The notes under the pieces were generated by a model. It was not told the DNA's origin. It made no database searches and saw only the letters and a program-made list of their open reading frames with translations. Positions 1 through 6,857 of a stretch of DNA of 10,982 nt are shown here, piece by piece (the stretch's first letter is position 1; each line of letters begins with the position of its first letter). The stretch is taken from NCBI GenBank assembly GCA_938024025.1, contig CALJBY010000314.1, positions 1 through 10,982 on the forward strand, written 5' to 3'. The DNA comes from an uncultured bacterium. Lineage in GTDB: Bacteria; Desulfobacterota; WTBG01. Position numbers and translations under genes: made by a program.

Positions 1-482
1 ATGAGCGAGAAAATGCTGCCGCCGATAACAAGGGTTAAAAGCCAGCCTTTCAGGATGTCCAGGACAAAGGTTTTAGGCGTAGTACGATTGAAACCGTATT
101 TTTCTTCAATAACAAAGGTGCTGTAGATTGAAAAGGGGAGGGAAAGCAGCTGGGAGGCGAGCATTAAGATGCCGGCAAAAATAAGGCCTGCTAGAAGGGG
201 ATTACCGGTGAAGCCACGTGCATACTGGTCAACAAAATTAAACCCACCGATGAGAATAAAGATTATAGTAAGGGGGGTCGTAATTGAGTTAACGATAATT
301 CCAAAACGTGTGTTCTCTATCAGATAGTGTTGTGCCTTTGTATACTTTTCCGCATCGTAGAATCCTTCAAAATCCTGTGGCAAATCTGTCGAGAGGTGCC
401 GAAGATTCAAGGTTTCTACTACAATATCTAAAAGATAATCACCTATGATGATAACGAGAATAAGAACTAAGTAGACGTTCAT
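1..482 (-). CDS. M48-family (Ste24/CAAX-type) membrane metallopeptidase, N-terminal part
   Basis: The reading frame starts with ATG at 482-480 behind an AGGAG-like ribosome site and runs off the left edge after 160 codons, so only the N-terminal part is visible. It is very hydrophobic, with likely membrane segments near residues 2-20, 61-80 and 97-118 and another near 147-160. The stretch PFSIYSTFVIEEKYGFN (about 116-132), followed by a TTPKTF motif, is the hallmark of the N-terminal domain that precedes the zinc peptidase domain in Ste24-like M48 enzymes. In that family the protease cleaves proteins at or in the membrane; the HEXXH zinc motif would lie outside this window, so activity cannot be confirmed. 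It follows prfB by 27 bases and is probably co-transcribed with lnt and prfB. The family is clear from the motif; the substrate is unknown. Confidence 0.85.
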   Translation of the reverse strand, partial: MNVYLVLILVIIIGDYLLDIVVETLNLRHLSTDLPQDFEGFYDAEKYTKAQHYLIENTRFGIIVNSITTPLTIIFILIGGFNFVDQYARGFTGNPLLAGLIFAGILMLASQLLSLPFSIYSTFVIEEKYGFNRTTPKTFVLDILKGWLLTLVIGGSIFSL

Positions 483-509
483 TCCTCTCCTGGTAAAAAG
501 GGCCACGAG

Positions 510-1605
510 CTAGAGGCTTATCAAATATGCCGTAATGAATGGATCGATATCACCATCAAGAACAGCATCGACATTTCCCATCTCTTTGTTGGTTCTATGG
601 TCTTTAACCAACCGGTAGGGCTGCATAACATATGAACGGATCTGGCTTCCCCAGGCGATCTGTTTCTTATTGCTGTGAAGTTCTTCGATCTTTTTTGACT
701 GCTCTTCCTGCTGCAGTTCGTACAATCGAGCCTTTAAAACTTTCATTGCCATATCTTTGTTTTTGTGTTGCGACCGCTCATTCTGGCACTGGGCTACTAT
801 CCCCGTTGGAAGATGTGTAATTCTCACAGCAGAATCGGTTTTGTTGACGTGCTGTCCTCCTGCCCCGCTTGCCCGGTAGGTATCAATGCGTAATTCAGAT
901 TCATCTATGTCAACCACAGTTTCATCTTCGATGTCCGGATAGAGAAAAACGGATGCAAATGAGGTGTGGCGTCGCTTACCTGCATCATAGGGAGAGATGC
1001 GAACCAGCCGGTGAATACCTGCCTCTGCTTTAAGATAACCATAGCTGTAATCACCCACCACCGAAAAGGTGACGTTTTTAATGCCCGCTTCATCTCCGGC
1101 AAGAATTTCTATGATATCTGTTTTGAAGTCCTTTTTTTCTGCCCATCTCAGATACATCCTGAGTAACATTTCTACCCAGTCCTGGGCTTCTGTACCCCCG
1201 GCACCGGCATTGATACTGACGAAGGCATTATTGATATCATGTTCACCCTGTAACATGTGGCGAAATTCAGTGTCTTCAACTTCTTTAATGAGTGCTGCAA
1301 GATTGCCCTCAACCTCATCTTTAACTTCTTCATCGGCTGCATCGGCAGCGAGCTCTAAGAGCACCTTGCTTTCTTCCCATTGATGATTGAGGCCTCCCCA
1401 CTTCTCTATGACCGTGTGGAGTACTTTCCTCTCCTTAAGGAGCTTCTGGGCCTCGCGGTTATCTTCCCAAAAGCCAGGTTGTTCTATTTTCTTTTCAATT
1501 TCCTTGAGACGGTGTTCTTTGGCATCAAGTTCAAAGATAACCCCGCAAATTAATGATTTTATCTCCGATTTCCAGAATGCGTGTTTCTAACTCATTAAAT
1601 GTCAT
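510..1605 (-). CDS. prfB: Peptide chain release factor 2 (RF2), with programmed +1 frameshift
   Basis: RF2 ends translation at UGA and UAA by triggering release of the peptide on the ribosome. Translation starts at ATG 1605-1603, 7 bases after GGAGG (1617-1613), meets an in-frame TGA at codon 25 (1533-1531), and continues after a +1 shift to the TAG at 512-510. This gives 364 residues, against 365 in E. coli. The joined N-terminus reads LRGYL then ELDAK, matching LRGYLDYDAK in the E. coli protein. Visible domains are the N-terminal helical domain, the codon-reading region with SPY (about 204-206) where RF2 normally has SPF, and the catalytic GGQ loop (about 249-251, in RASGAGGQHVNKT). Software that ignores the shift will call a shorter protein from GTG at 1364. 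The gene lies 66 bases after lnt and 27 before the M48 gene. Expression is expected to be autoregulated by RF2 level. Confidence 0.97.
1530..1546 (-). promoter_or_regulatory. prfB programmed +1 frameshift site
   Basis: On the minus strand the bases read GCGGGGTTATCTTTGAA: a G-rich Shine-Dalgarno-like run, a TAT spacer codon, the slippery CTT and the in-frame TGA. The layout is that of the classical RF2 recoding site (E. coli AGGGGGTATCTTTGAC). When RF2 is scarce the ribosome pauses at TGA and slips forward one base on CTT. Three differences from E. coli are visible: CGG for AGG, GGT for GGG, and A instead of C after TGA. The first two shorten the internal Shine-Dalgarno match to a GGGG core. 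Confidence 0.93.
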
Positions 1606-1637
1606 AGTGATACCTCCATGGTTGCTGTAGATCTGTG

Positions 1638-1643
1638 ATTATA
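1638..1643 (-). promoter_or_regulatory. Possible -10 box for a prfB internal promoter
   Basis: The minus strand carries a perfect TATAAT about 33 bases upstream of the prfB start codon, in the 66-base gap after lnt. No good -35 box is found at 16-18 bases upstream (the sequence there is G-rich), so this may be chance in an AT-rich gap. If used, prfB could be transcribed apart from lnt. Confidence 0.3.
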
Positions 1644-1671
1644 AAATCTCTGATGGTATATGAACCCCCTG

Positions 1672-3195
1672 TTATCCCTTGCGGTTTCTAAAGACAGCAT
1701 AACAGAGCAGGACAAGACTGAGGAGTGTAGCCAGGAGAGCAAAAATATCCCCATAGGTGGTGTAAAATGTTTGCACATCCACGATTCCTATTGTACCAGT
1801 TAAAAAGGATTCAGTAAAGAGTGGGGTTGCAGATTTTATTGCTCCTGTTGCATCAATAAATGCACTGATACCCGTATTGGCTGCCCGGGCAATCCATCTT
1901 CTGTTCTCAATTGCCCGCACGACAGCCATAGAAAGATGCTGGTACGGTGCGCTGGTTTTACCGAACCAGGCGTCATTAGTAATATTTACAAGAAATTGTG
2001 CGCCCTTTTTGACAAACCGCCGGGTGAGATCCGGAAAGATGATTTCATAACAGATGAGAACACCGAATGAAGCCTCGGGTAAATGAAGCAGCGTTATGGT
2101 GCTCCCTGAAGAAAAGTCACCGATCCCTGCTACCATTTTATTGATAAAGGGAAAGAAGCGTTTTAAAGGAATGTATTCGCCGTAGGGGACAAGGTGTTTC
2201 TTATCATATTTGCCTGCAATTTTTTGTGAAGGAGAAAGCAAAAAGGCACTGTTAAAATTGTGCAACTTTCCATTGCGCTCTTCCATAGAGGGACTTCCCA
2301 GAAGGAGAAACACATCTTTGTCACTGATAATATCGAAGATGGCCTGCTGGTAATCTATCTCAGATTGGAAGTAAAAAGGGGTGGAGGATTCCGGCCAAAT
2401 GAGTAATCGTGTATTGGGGTAAAGGGCTTCACGACTTAACTGCTGATGGCGTGCTATGACCTGATTCCTGTATGTCCTGTTCCACTTTATCCCCTGGTCA
2501 ATATTACCCTGAATTAAACCGCATTGGATCTTCCCGGCTGCTGCTGTTGCTTTTTTTATAGTAGCAAGACGCCAGGTGCCATAGCTGAGGGCTACGATAA
2601 GCATGAGGGTAGCGAGCACACTTTCTTTCCAGGGAATCTTTTTAACAGCAATGCCCCGAAGGAGAAGGTACACGCTGGCGTTTACATAAACGATGAGAAA
2701 GCTTATGCCATATACCCCCGTGATATCTGCACACTGGATGACTAAACGTGACTGGTAGTGGGCATAGCCGAGACTCTCCCAGGGAAATCCGGTGAACAGA
2801 AATGATCGCAGGTACTCCAGGGCAACCCATATGAAGGGGAGAATAGTGGGGAGGGCACAGGAGGTTTTCTCTTCGATAAAACGTGCCAGTGAAAAAGCGA
2901 GGCCACAATAGAGACTGAGGTAGGTAACTAAGAGAAGCATGACAAAAATTCCTACAGGATAGTTGAGACCGCCGTAGGTGGTTGTTACTACCACAATCCA
3001 ATAGATGAGCCCTGTGTAGAAGATGTATCCACACAGCAATCCTGCAATAAATGATTGATACGCACTTTTCCCTTCAAGGGCATAAAGAATGGGTACCAGA
3101 GCAATCCAGGTGAAGTACGCCTGATTGATTTTGGGGAAACTCAGTATCAGCAAGACAGCTGAAGAGAGGATGAGGCAAAAATCTTTTTTGTTCAT
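1672..3195 (-). CDS. lnt: Apolipoprotein N-acyltransferase
   Basis: Lnt adds the third fatty acid, taken from a phospholipid, to the N-terminal cysteine of lipoproteins at the periplasmic face of the inner membrane. The protein has 507 residues (E. coli 512). The first ~200 residues are a series of membrane helices, followed by a nitrilase-fold domain and a last helix near the C-terminus. The catalytic triad is intact: Glu269 in IWPES, Lys332 in YDKKHLVPYGEY and Cys382 in VLICYE, close to E267, K335 and C387 of E. coli. Further family motifs are NITNDAWFG and AIENRRW. The frame stays open upstream to 3534, but I chose ATG 3195: the protein then begins with the first membrane helix, the extension looks unlike the family, and a good promoter lies inside it. 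No clear Shine-Dalgarno sequence precedes this ATG. It is the first gene of the leftward run with prfB. Confidence 0.95.
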   Translation of the reverse strand: MNKKDFCLILSSAVLLILSFPKINQAYFTWIALVPILYALEGKSAYQSFIAGLLCGYIFYTGLIYWIVVVTTTYGGLNYPVGIFVMLLLVTYLSLYCGLAFSLARFIEEKTSCALPTILPFIWVALEYLRSFLFTGFPWESLGYAHYQSRLVIQCADITGVYGISFLIVYVNASVYLLLRGIAVKKIPWKESVLATLMLIVALSYGTWRLATIKKATAAAGKIQCGLIQGNIDQGIKWNRTYRNQVIARHQQLSREALYPNTRLLIWPESSTPFYFQSEIDYQQAIFDIISDKDVFLLLGSPSMEERNGKLHNFNSAFLLSPSQKIAGKYDKKHLVPYGEYIPLKRFFPFINKMVAGIGDFSSGSTITLLHLPEASFGVLICYEIIFPDLTRRFVKKGAQFLVNITNDAWFGKTSAPYQHLSMAVVRAIENRRWIARAANTGISAFIDATGAIKSATPLFTESFLTGTIGIVDVQTFYTTYGDIFALLATLLSLVLLCYAVFRNRKG

Positions 3196-3259
3196 GTGGC
3201 AGCGATGCTTGTGTTGGTGGTTACACTCAGCGGTTACACAGAGCAGGTTCTGGCCCTCC

Positions 3260-3287
3260 ATCATAACAGCAAAATTGATCAGGTCAA
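3260..3287 (-). promoter_or_regulatory. Sigma-70-like promoter for lnt-prfB
   Basis: On the minus strand TTGACC (3287-3282, 5 of 6 consensus bases) is followed after 16 bases by TATGAT (3265-3260, 5 of 6). Transcription would begin near 3253, leaving a leader of about 58 bases before the lnt ATG at 3195. This agrees with the chosen lnt start rather than the longer open frame. Confidence 0.6.
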
Positions 3288-3310
3288 ACAAAAACTCTTT
3301 AATTTTTTCC

Positions 3311-3326
3311 CTGACAGAGCTCTCAG
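3311..3326. promoter_or_regulatory. Palindrome between divergent promoters, possible operator
   Basis: The sequence CTGACAGAGCTCTCAG contains the perfect 8-base palindrome AGAGCTCT (3316-3323), flanked by CTGA and TCAG, which are also complementary. Its centre, about 3320, lies midway between the two divergent -35 boxes (3287 and 3353). The symmetry suggests a shared regulator site, but no known operator consensus is recognised and a short palindrome can occur by chance. Confidence 0.25.
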
Positions 3327-3352
3327 GACATGCACTCTTTCTGCCTTTTTGT

Positions 3353-3381
3353 TTGACAAATGGTATGCACAATTCTACTAT
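3353..3381 (+). promoter_or_regulatory. Sigma-70-like promoter for the acyl-CoA ligase
   Basis: A perfect TTGACA (3353-3358) is followed after exactly 17 bases by TACTAT (3376-3381, 4 of 6 consensus bases). The expected start of transcription is near 3388, giving a leader of about 44 bases before the ATG at 3432. This rules against the longer frame beginning at 3360, whose start would lie inside the promoter. Confidence 0.6.
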
Positions 3382-3431
3382 GGGAGCACGGCAACCAATT
3401 TGAATTATGGAGTAAAACGGGAAAGAGGCAT

Positions 3432-5102
3432 ATGGAGCGACCATGGGAGAGACACTATACTGATACGGTACCGGGTACACTAGTGTATCCTCACATACCC
3501 ATCGATCACCTGCTTTCGAATACTGCCAAGGCATTTCCTGAAAACAGTGCGCTCATTTTTGGTGGTATGAGCATAACCTACCAGGAACTTGACCGGTTGG
3601 TTGATCGATGTGCTCAGGGACTGTTCACGCTCGGCATCAGAAAGGGTGACCGTGTTGCCCTGCTTTTACCGAACTGCCCGCAAATGGTTATAGCCTTTTA
3701 TAGTGTTTTCCGGTTGGGGGCTATTGCGGTCCCCCTCAATCCCCAGTATCAGGAAAGGGAGCTTGCCTATCAAATTGAAAACTCAGGGGCTGAAACACTC
3801 ATTGCCCTGGATATGTTATATCCCCCTGTTTCAGCGGTACTGGACCGTACGAACCTCAAGCGGTGTGTTATCACTTCCATAAAGGATTTTCTCCCCCCGT
3901 TAAAAAAGATGCTTTATCCTCTTTTTCAAAAGAGCGGTCGTCAGAAGGTGACTGAAAGAAAGGATATAAAGAGAGTCACTTTTAGAGACCTCTTGAGCGA
4001 TGGTCCCGCTACTATGCCTGCCCCGGACATTTCTTCCGGGGATGTAGCTATCCTCCAGTACAGCGGGGGCACTACAGGGGTTTCGAAGGGTGCAGCGCTA
4101 ACCCATGGTAACATCGTTTCTAATACGCACCAGACTGTTTCCTGGTACTCAATTATACGAAGAGGCCAGGAGGTCATTCTTGGATTGCTGCCCCTCTTTC
4201 ACACCTATGGTATTGCTGTATGTATGAATCTTGCTATTGCTACAGGAAGCTGCATGGTGCTGATACCACGTTTTGCCCAGAAAGAACTCTTGAAGGCCAT
4301 TGAGGAGTATCGTGTTACCTTTTTCCCCGGCATCCCGGGGATCTATGCTGCCTTGAATAATTATAAGGATATTGGGAAGTGGGATATCTCCTCAGTAAAT
4401 TATTGCGTTTCAGGCTCAGCTCCCCTTCCCCTCGCGGTGAGTGAAAAATTCGAACAATTAACGGGGGGGATCATTTTAGAGGGATTCGGGTTGACTGAAG
4501 CATCGCCCGTTACCCATTCCAATCCCGTTCACCGGGAGAGAAAAATCGGGAGTATCGGCCTTCCCCTTGCGGATACCGAGTGTAAAATTGTTTCTCTGGA
4601 GGATGAGGTAACAGAAGTTGCCCCGGGTGAAGCCGGTGAGCTGTGCATAAAAGGTCCGCAGGTAATGCAGGGATACTGGAATATGCCATCTGAAACAGCA
4701 CTGGCATTAAGAGACGGGTGGCTCTATACGGGTGATGTTGCACGAATCGATGAGGATGGATACTTTTATATCATTGATAGAAAAAAGGATATGATTATTT
4801 CCGAGGGGTTTAATGTCTACCCCAATGAGATTGATGAGGTTGTTCTGCAACATCCCAAGGTCAGTGATGCTGCTGCCATCGGGGTTCCTGATCGTCTCCG
4901 GGGAGAAAAAGTCATTCTCTATCTGGTAGTAAAAGAGGGAGAGGATCTTCAGCAGGACGAGATACTTGGTTTCTGCAGGGAGCATCTGGCAAAATATAAA
5001 ATTCCCAGAAAAGTTGAGTTTAAGAAAGAATTACCAAAGACGTCTGTAGGAAAGGTATTGCGGAGGGTACTCCGGGAAGAGGCTTTAACGACAGAAGACT
5101 AA
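3432..5102 (+). CDS. Long-chain fatty-acid-CoA ligase (AMP-forming)
   Basis: The enzyme activates a fatty acid with ATP to the acyl-adenylate and then joins it to coenzyme A. With ATG 3432 it has 556 residues. Signature motifs in order are YSGGTTGVSKG (Tyr210 onward, phosphate-binding loop), GFGLTEAS (Glu356), YTGD (Asp435), the DRKKDMI hinge, and PKTSVGK with the catalytic Lys541. The start at 3432 follows an AAAGAGG site with short spacing, and the N-terminus MERPWERHY resembles the RPW-x-x-HY opening I associate with bacterial FadD-type ligases. An in-frame extension to 3360 overlaps the promoter and is not counted. The gene stands alone and divergent from lnt, and is followed by a long non-coding stretch. 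The exact acid used cannot be read from sequence; a long-chain FadD-type role is the best guess. Confidence 0.9.
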   Translation: MERPWERHYTDTVPGTLVYPHIPIDHLLSNTAKAFPENSALIFGGMSITYQELDRLVDRCAQGLFTLGIRKGDRVALLLPNCPQMVIAFYSVFRLGAIAVPLNPQYQERELAYQIENSGAETLIALDMLYPPVSAVLDRTNLKRCVITSIKDFLPPLKKMLYPLFQKSGRQKVTERKDIKRVTFRDLLSDGPATMPAPDISSGDVAILQYSGGTTGVSKGAALTHGNIVSNTHQTVSWYSIIRRGQEVILGLLPLFHTYGIAVCMNLAIATGSCMVLIPRFAQKELLKAIEEYRVTFFPGIPGIYAALNNYKDIGKWDISSVNYCVSGSAPLPLAVSEKFEQLTGGIILEGFGLTEASPVTHSNPVHRERKIGSIGLPLADTECKIVSLEDEVTEVAPGEAGELCIKGPQVMQGYWNMPSETALALRDGWLYTGDVARIDEDGYFYIIDRKKDMIISEGFNVYPNEIDEVVLQHPKVSDAAAIGVPDRLRGEKVILYLVVKEGEDLQQDEILGFCREHLAKYKIPRKVEFKKELPKTSVGKVLRRVLREEALTTED

Positions 5103-5546
5103 CATGTATTGGTGCTTTCATGAAAAAAAGGAGAATATATAGGGAACAGGGAAGCATCTTACCACAGAGAACACAGAGACTACATGTTCATAAAAAAACC
5201 TCTGTGCACTCTCTTTTCTCTAAATCGAAAAGTATACCCAGTGAAAATACTGTACGGTAAAAGAAAAAAAGATATAGATTAATTACATCGAGGAAGAGAA
5301 GTACTGAAACAAAGAATAGATTGAGACAGCTAAAATTCAGGCCGCACGGAATGTAAAGACATACGGAGCACGTAACGCACTAGAGGGCATGCAATTGCGG
5401 AGCTCCAGTAAAAGAGCTAGTAAAAAGATAAGAGGACACAGAGGGGGAGGCAACAAAAATTTTTTTATTCATTGATTTTTACTCTTTTCTCTGTGATCTC
5501 TGTGGTTCTTTTTTGACAATATTCATTTATTGGGCGGGAGAGGATT
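5103..5546. other. Long non-coding interval between the ligase and purB
   Basis: No credible gene is seen in these 444 bases: all frames are broken and the sequence is A-rich. It contains the mirror-symmetric heptamer element annotated separately, a small inverted pair AGCTC/GAGCT (5401-5418), and at the right end the purB ribosome site GGGAG (5536-5540). A TTGACA at 5513-5518 lacks a matching -10 box, so the purB promoter is not resolved. Confidence 0.7.
5161..5506. repeat. Symmetric inverted-repeat element with six CACAGAG/CTCTGTG heptamers
   Basis: The outer arms, 5161-5178 and 5489-5506, are inverted copies matching at 17 of 18 bases (ACCACAGAGAACACAGAG on the left). The heptamer CACAGAG occurs at 5163, 5172 and 5437, and its complement CTCTGTG at 5200, 5489 and 5498. 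The order is therefore forward, forward, reverse, then forward, reverse, reverse, which is mirror symmetric. Each side can also fold on itself (5172-5178 with 5200-5206; 5437-5443 with 5489-5495). The middle ~230 bases hold no gene. Similar CTCTGTG-type intergenic repeats are, from memory, common in several environmental bacterial genomes, so this may be a REP-like or MITE-like dispersed element. Confidence 0.65.
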
Positions 5547-6854
5547 ATGATAGCACGCTACACCAGAAAAGAGATGGGGAGGATTTGGGAGCCTGAAAAT
5601 AGGTTCAGGACATGGCTCGCGATTGAGGTATGCGCATGTGAGGCACTTGCTCAATTGGGAGAGATACCCCGACAGTCGTTAAAGAACATCAAACAAAAAG
5701 CGTCATTTACGGTAGAACGGATTGATGCCATTGAACGTGAAGTAAAGCACGATGTCATTGCCTTCCTTACCTCTGTGGCCGAACATGTGGGAGAAGATGC
5801 CCGCTATATTCACCTGGGTCTCACTTCCTCAGATATTTTAGATACCTCCTTTTCCCTGCTGCTTAAGGAAGCAGCTGACCTGATTATTAAAGACATAGAA
5901 AAGCTTCTTCGTGTACTGAAGAAAAAGGCTCTGAAACACAGGAAGACCGTCATGATCGGAAGGACTCATGGGATACACGCGGAACCCATTACCTTTGGTT
6001 TTAAAATGGCTCTCTGGTATGAAGAGATGAAAAGGAATCTTCTGCGCATGCGCAGGGCACAGGAAACGATAAGCTATGGTAAGATTTCGGGAGCAGTAGG
6101 TACCTTTGCCCATGTTTCACCTTTTGTGGAGGACTACGTGTGTAAGAAGCTGGGGTTGAAACCCGATCCCATATCAACACAGATTATTCAAAGGGACAGG
6201 CATGCCGAATATTTTGCAACACTTGCAGTCATTGCCAGTTCTCTTGATACCTTCGCCCAGGAAATCAGATTATTGCAAAGGACTGAGGTGAGAGAAGCAG
6301 AGGAATATTTTTCGGAAAAGCAAAAGGGGTCTTCTGCAATGCCGCATAAACGCAACCCCATACTTTCTGAAAATCTCTCTGGACTTGCCCGCATAGTACG
6401 ATCGAATGCGCTGGCAGCGCTTGAAAATATTCCCCTCTGGCATGAACGGGATATCAGTCACAGTTCGGCTGAGCGGGTCATTGGGCCGGACAGTACCATT
6501 CTGGTCGATTTCATGCTCAGTCGTTTCACGTCGGTTGTTGAACAGCTGGTTGTGTACCCTGAGGCGATGGAAAAGAACCTCAATATGACAAACGGTATAT
6601 TCTTTTCCCAGGGGATCCTGCTCGCGCTTGCTAAAAAAGGTATGAGCAGGGAAGATGCCTATCGTGTGGTGCAGAAAACTGCGCTGAAGGCGTGGGATAC
6701 GAATAAAGACTTTAAGGATATCATTAAAAAAGATGGCACGGTGAAAAAACACCTGAGCGCACGGGAGATCGAACAGTGCTGCAGCCTTAAGCATTACTTG
6801 CAGTACATAGACCAAATCTTTGAGCGAGTATTTGGCCGGACAAGAAAGAGCTAA
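5547..6854 (+). CDS. purB: Adenylosuccinate lyase
   Basis: This cytosolic enzyme acts twice in purine synthesis: it splits SAICAR to AICAR and adenylosuccinate to AMP, releasing fumarate each time. The 435 residues match the usual bacterial length of about 430. It belongs to the fumarase/aspartase superfamily, and the signature loop GSSAMPHKRNP (261-271) holds the catalytic serine. His141 in GRTHG and the KHDV motif (67-70) are also present, as are LTSSDILDT (92-100) and ISHSSAERV. ATG 5547 follows GGGAG at 5536-5540 with good spacing. It is the first gene of a rightward run, with gmhB starting 3 bases after its stop, so a purine gene appears to share a transcript with LPS heptose genes. No truncation or missing key residue was seen. 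Confidence 0.97.
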   Translation: MIARYTRKEMGRIWEPENRFRTWLAIEVCACEALAQLGEIPRQSLKNIKQKASFTVERIDAIEREVKHDVIAFLTSVAEHVGEDARYIHLGLTSSDILDTSFSLLLKEAADLIIKDIEKLLRVLKKKALKHRKTVMIGRTHGIHAEPITFGFKMALWYEEMKRNLLRMRRAQETISYGKISGAVGTFAHVSPFVEDYVCKKLGLKPDPISTQIIQRDRHAEYFATLAVIASSLDTFAQEIRLLQRTEVREAEEYFSEKQKGSSAMPHKRNPILSENLSGLARIVRSNALAALENIPLWHERDISHSSAERVIGPDSTILVDFMLSRFTSVVEQLVVYPEAMEKNLNMTNGIFFSQGILLALAKKGMSREDAYRVVQKTALKAWDTNKDFKDIIKKDGTVKKHLSAREIEQCCSLKHYLQYIDQIFERVFGRTRKS

Positions 6855-6857
6855 GGT

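Noticed and set aside
1531..1533. The TGA in prfB read as a mutation that makes a pseudogene.
   Set aside because: Position, CTT context, upstream G-run and the perfect continuation in the +1 frame match programmed RF2 frameshifting.
3360..3431. A 24-codon N-terminal extension of the acyl-CoA ligase.
   Set aside because: The ATG at 3360 lies within the promoter (between the -35 and -10 boxes), and family resemblance begins at MERPW (3432).
3196..3483. A 95-codon plus-strand frame starting back to back with the lnt ATG, with a signal-peptide-like opening.
   Set aside because: It runs across both predicted promoters, has no ribosome site, overlaps the ligase start by 52 bases and matches no family known to me.
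3196..3534. The 113-codon upstream extension of the lnt frame.
   Set aside because: It contains the lnt promoter, overlaps the ligase gene on the other strand and would add a non-hydrophobic leader not known in Lnt.
5513..5518. TTGACA before purB as a -35 box.
   Set aside because: No -10-like hexamer lies 15-19 bases downstream; the nearest, TATGAT, overlaps the purB start codon and is too far away.
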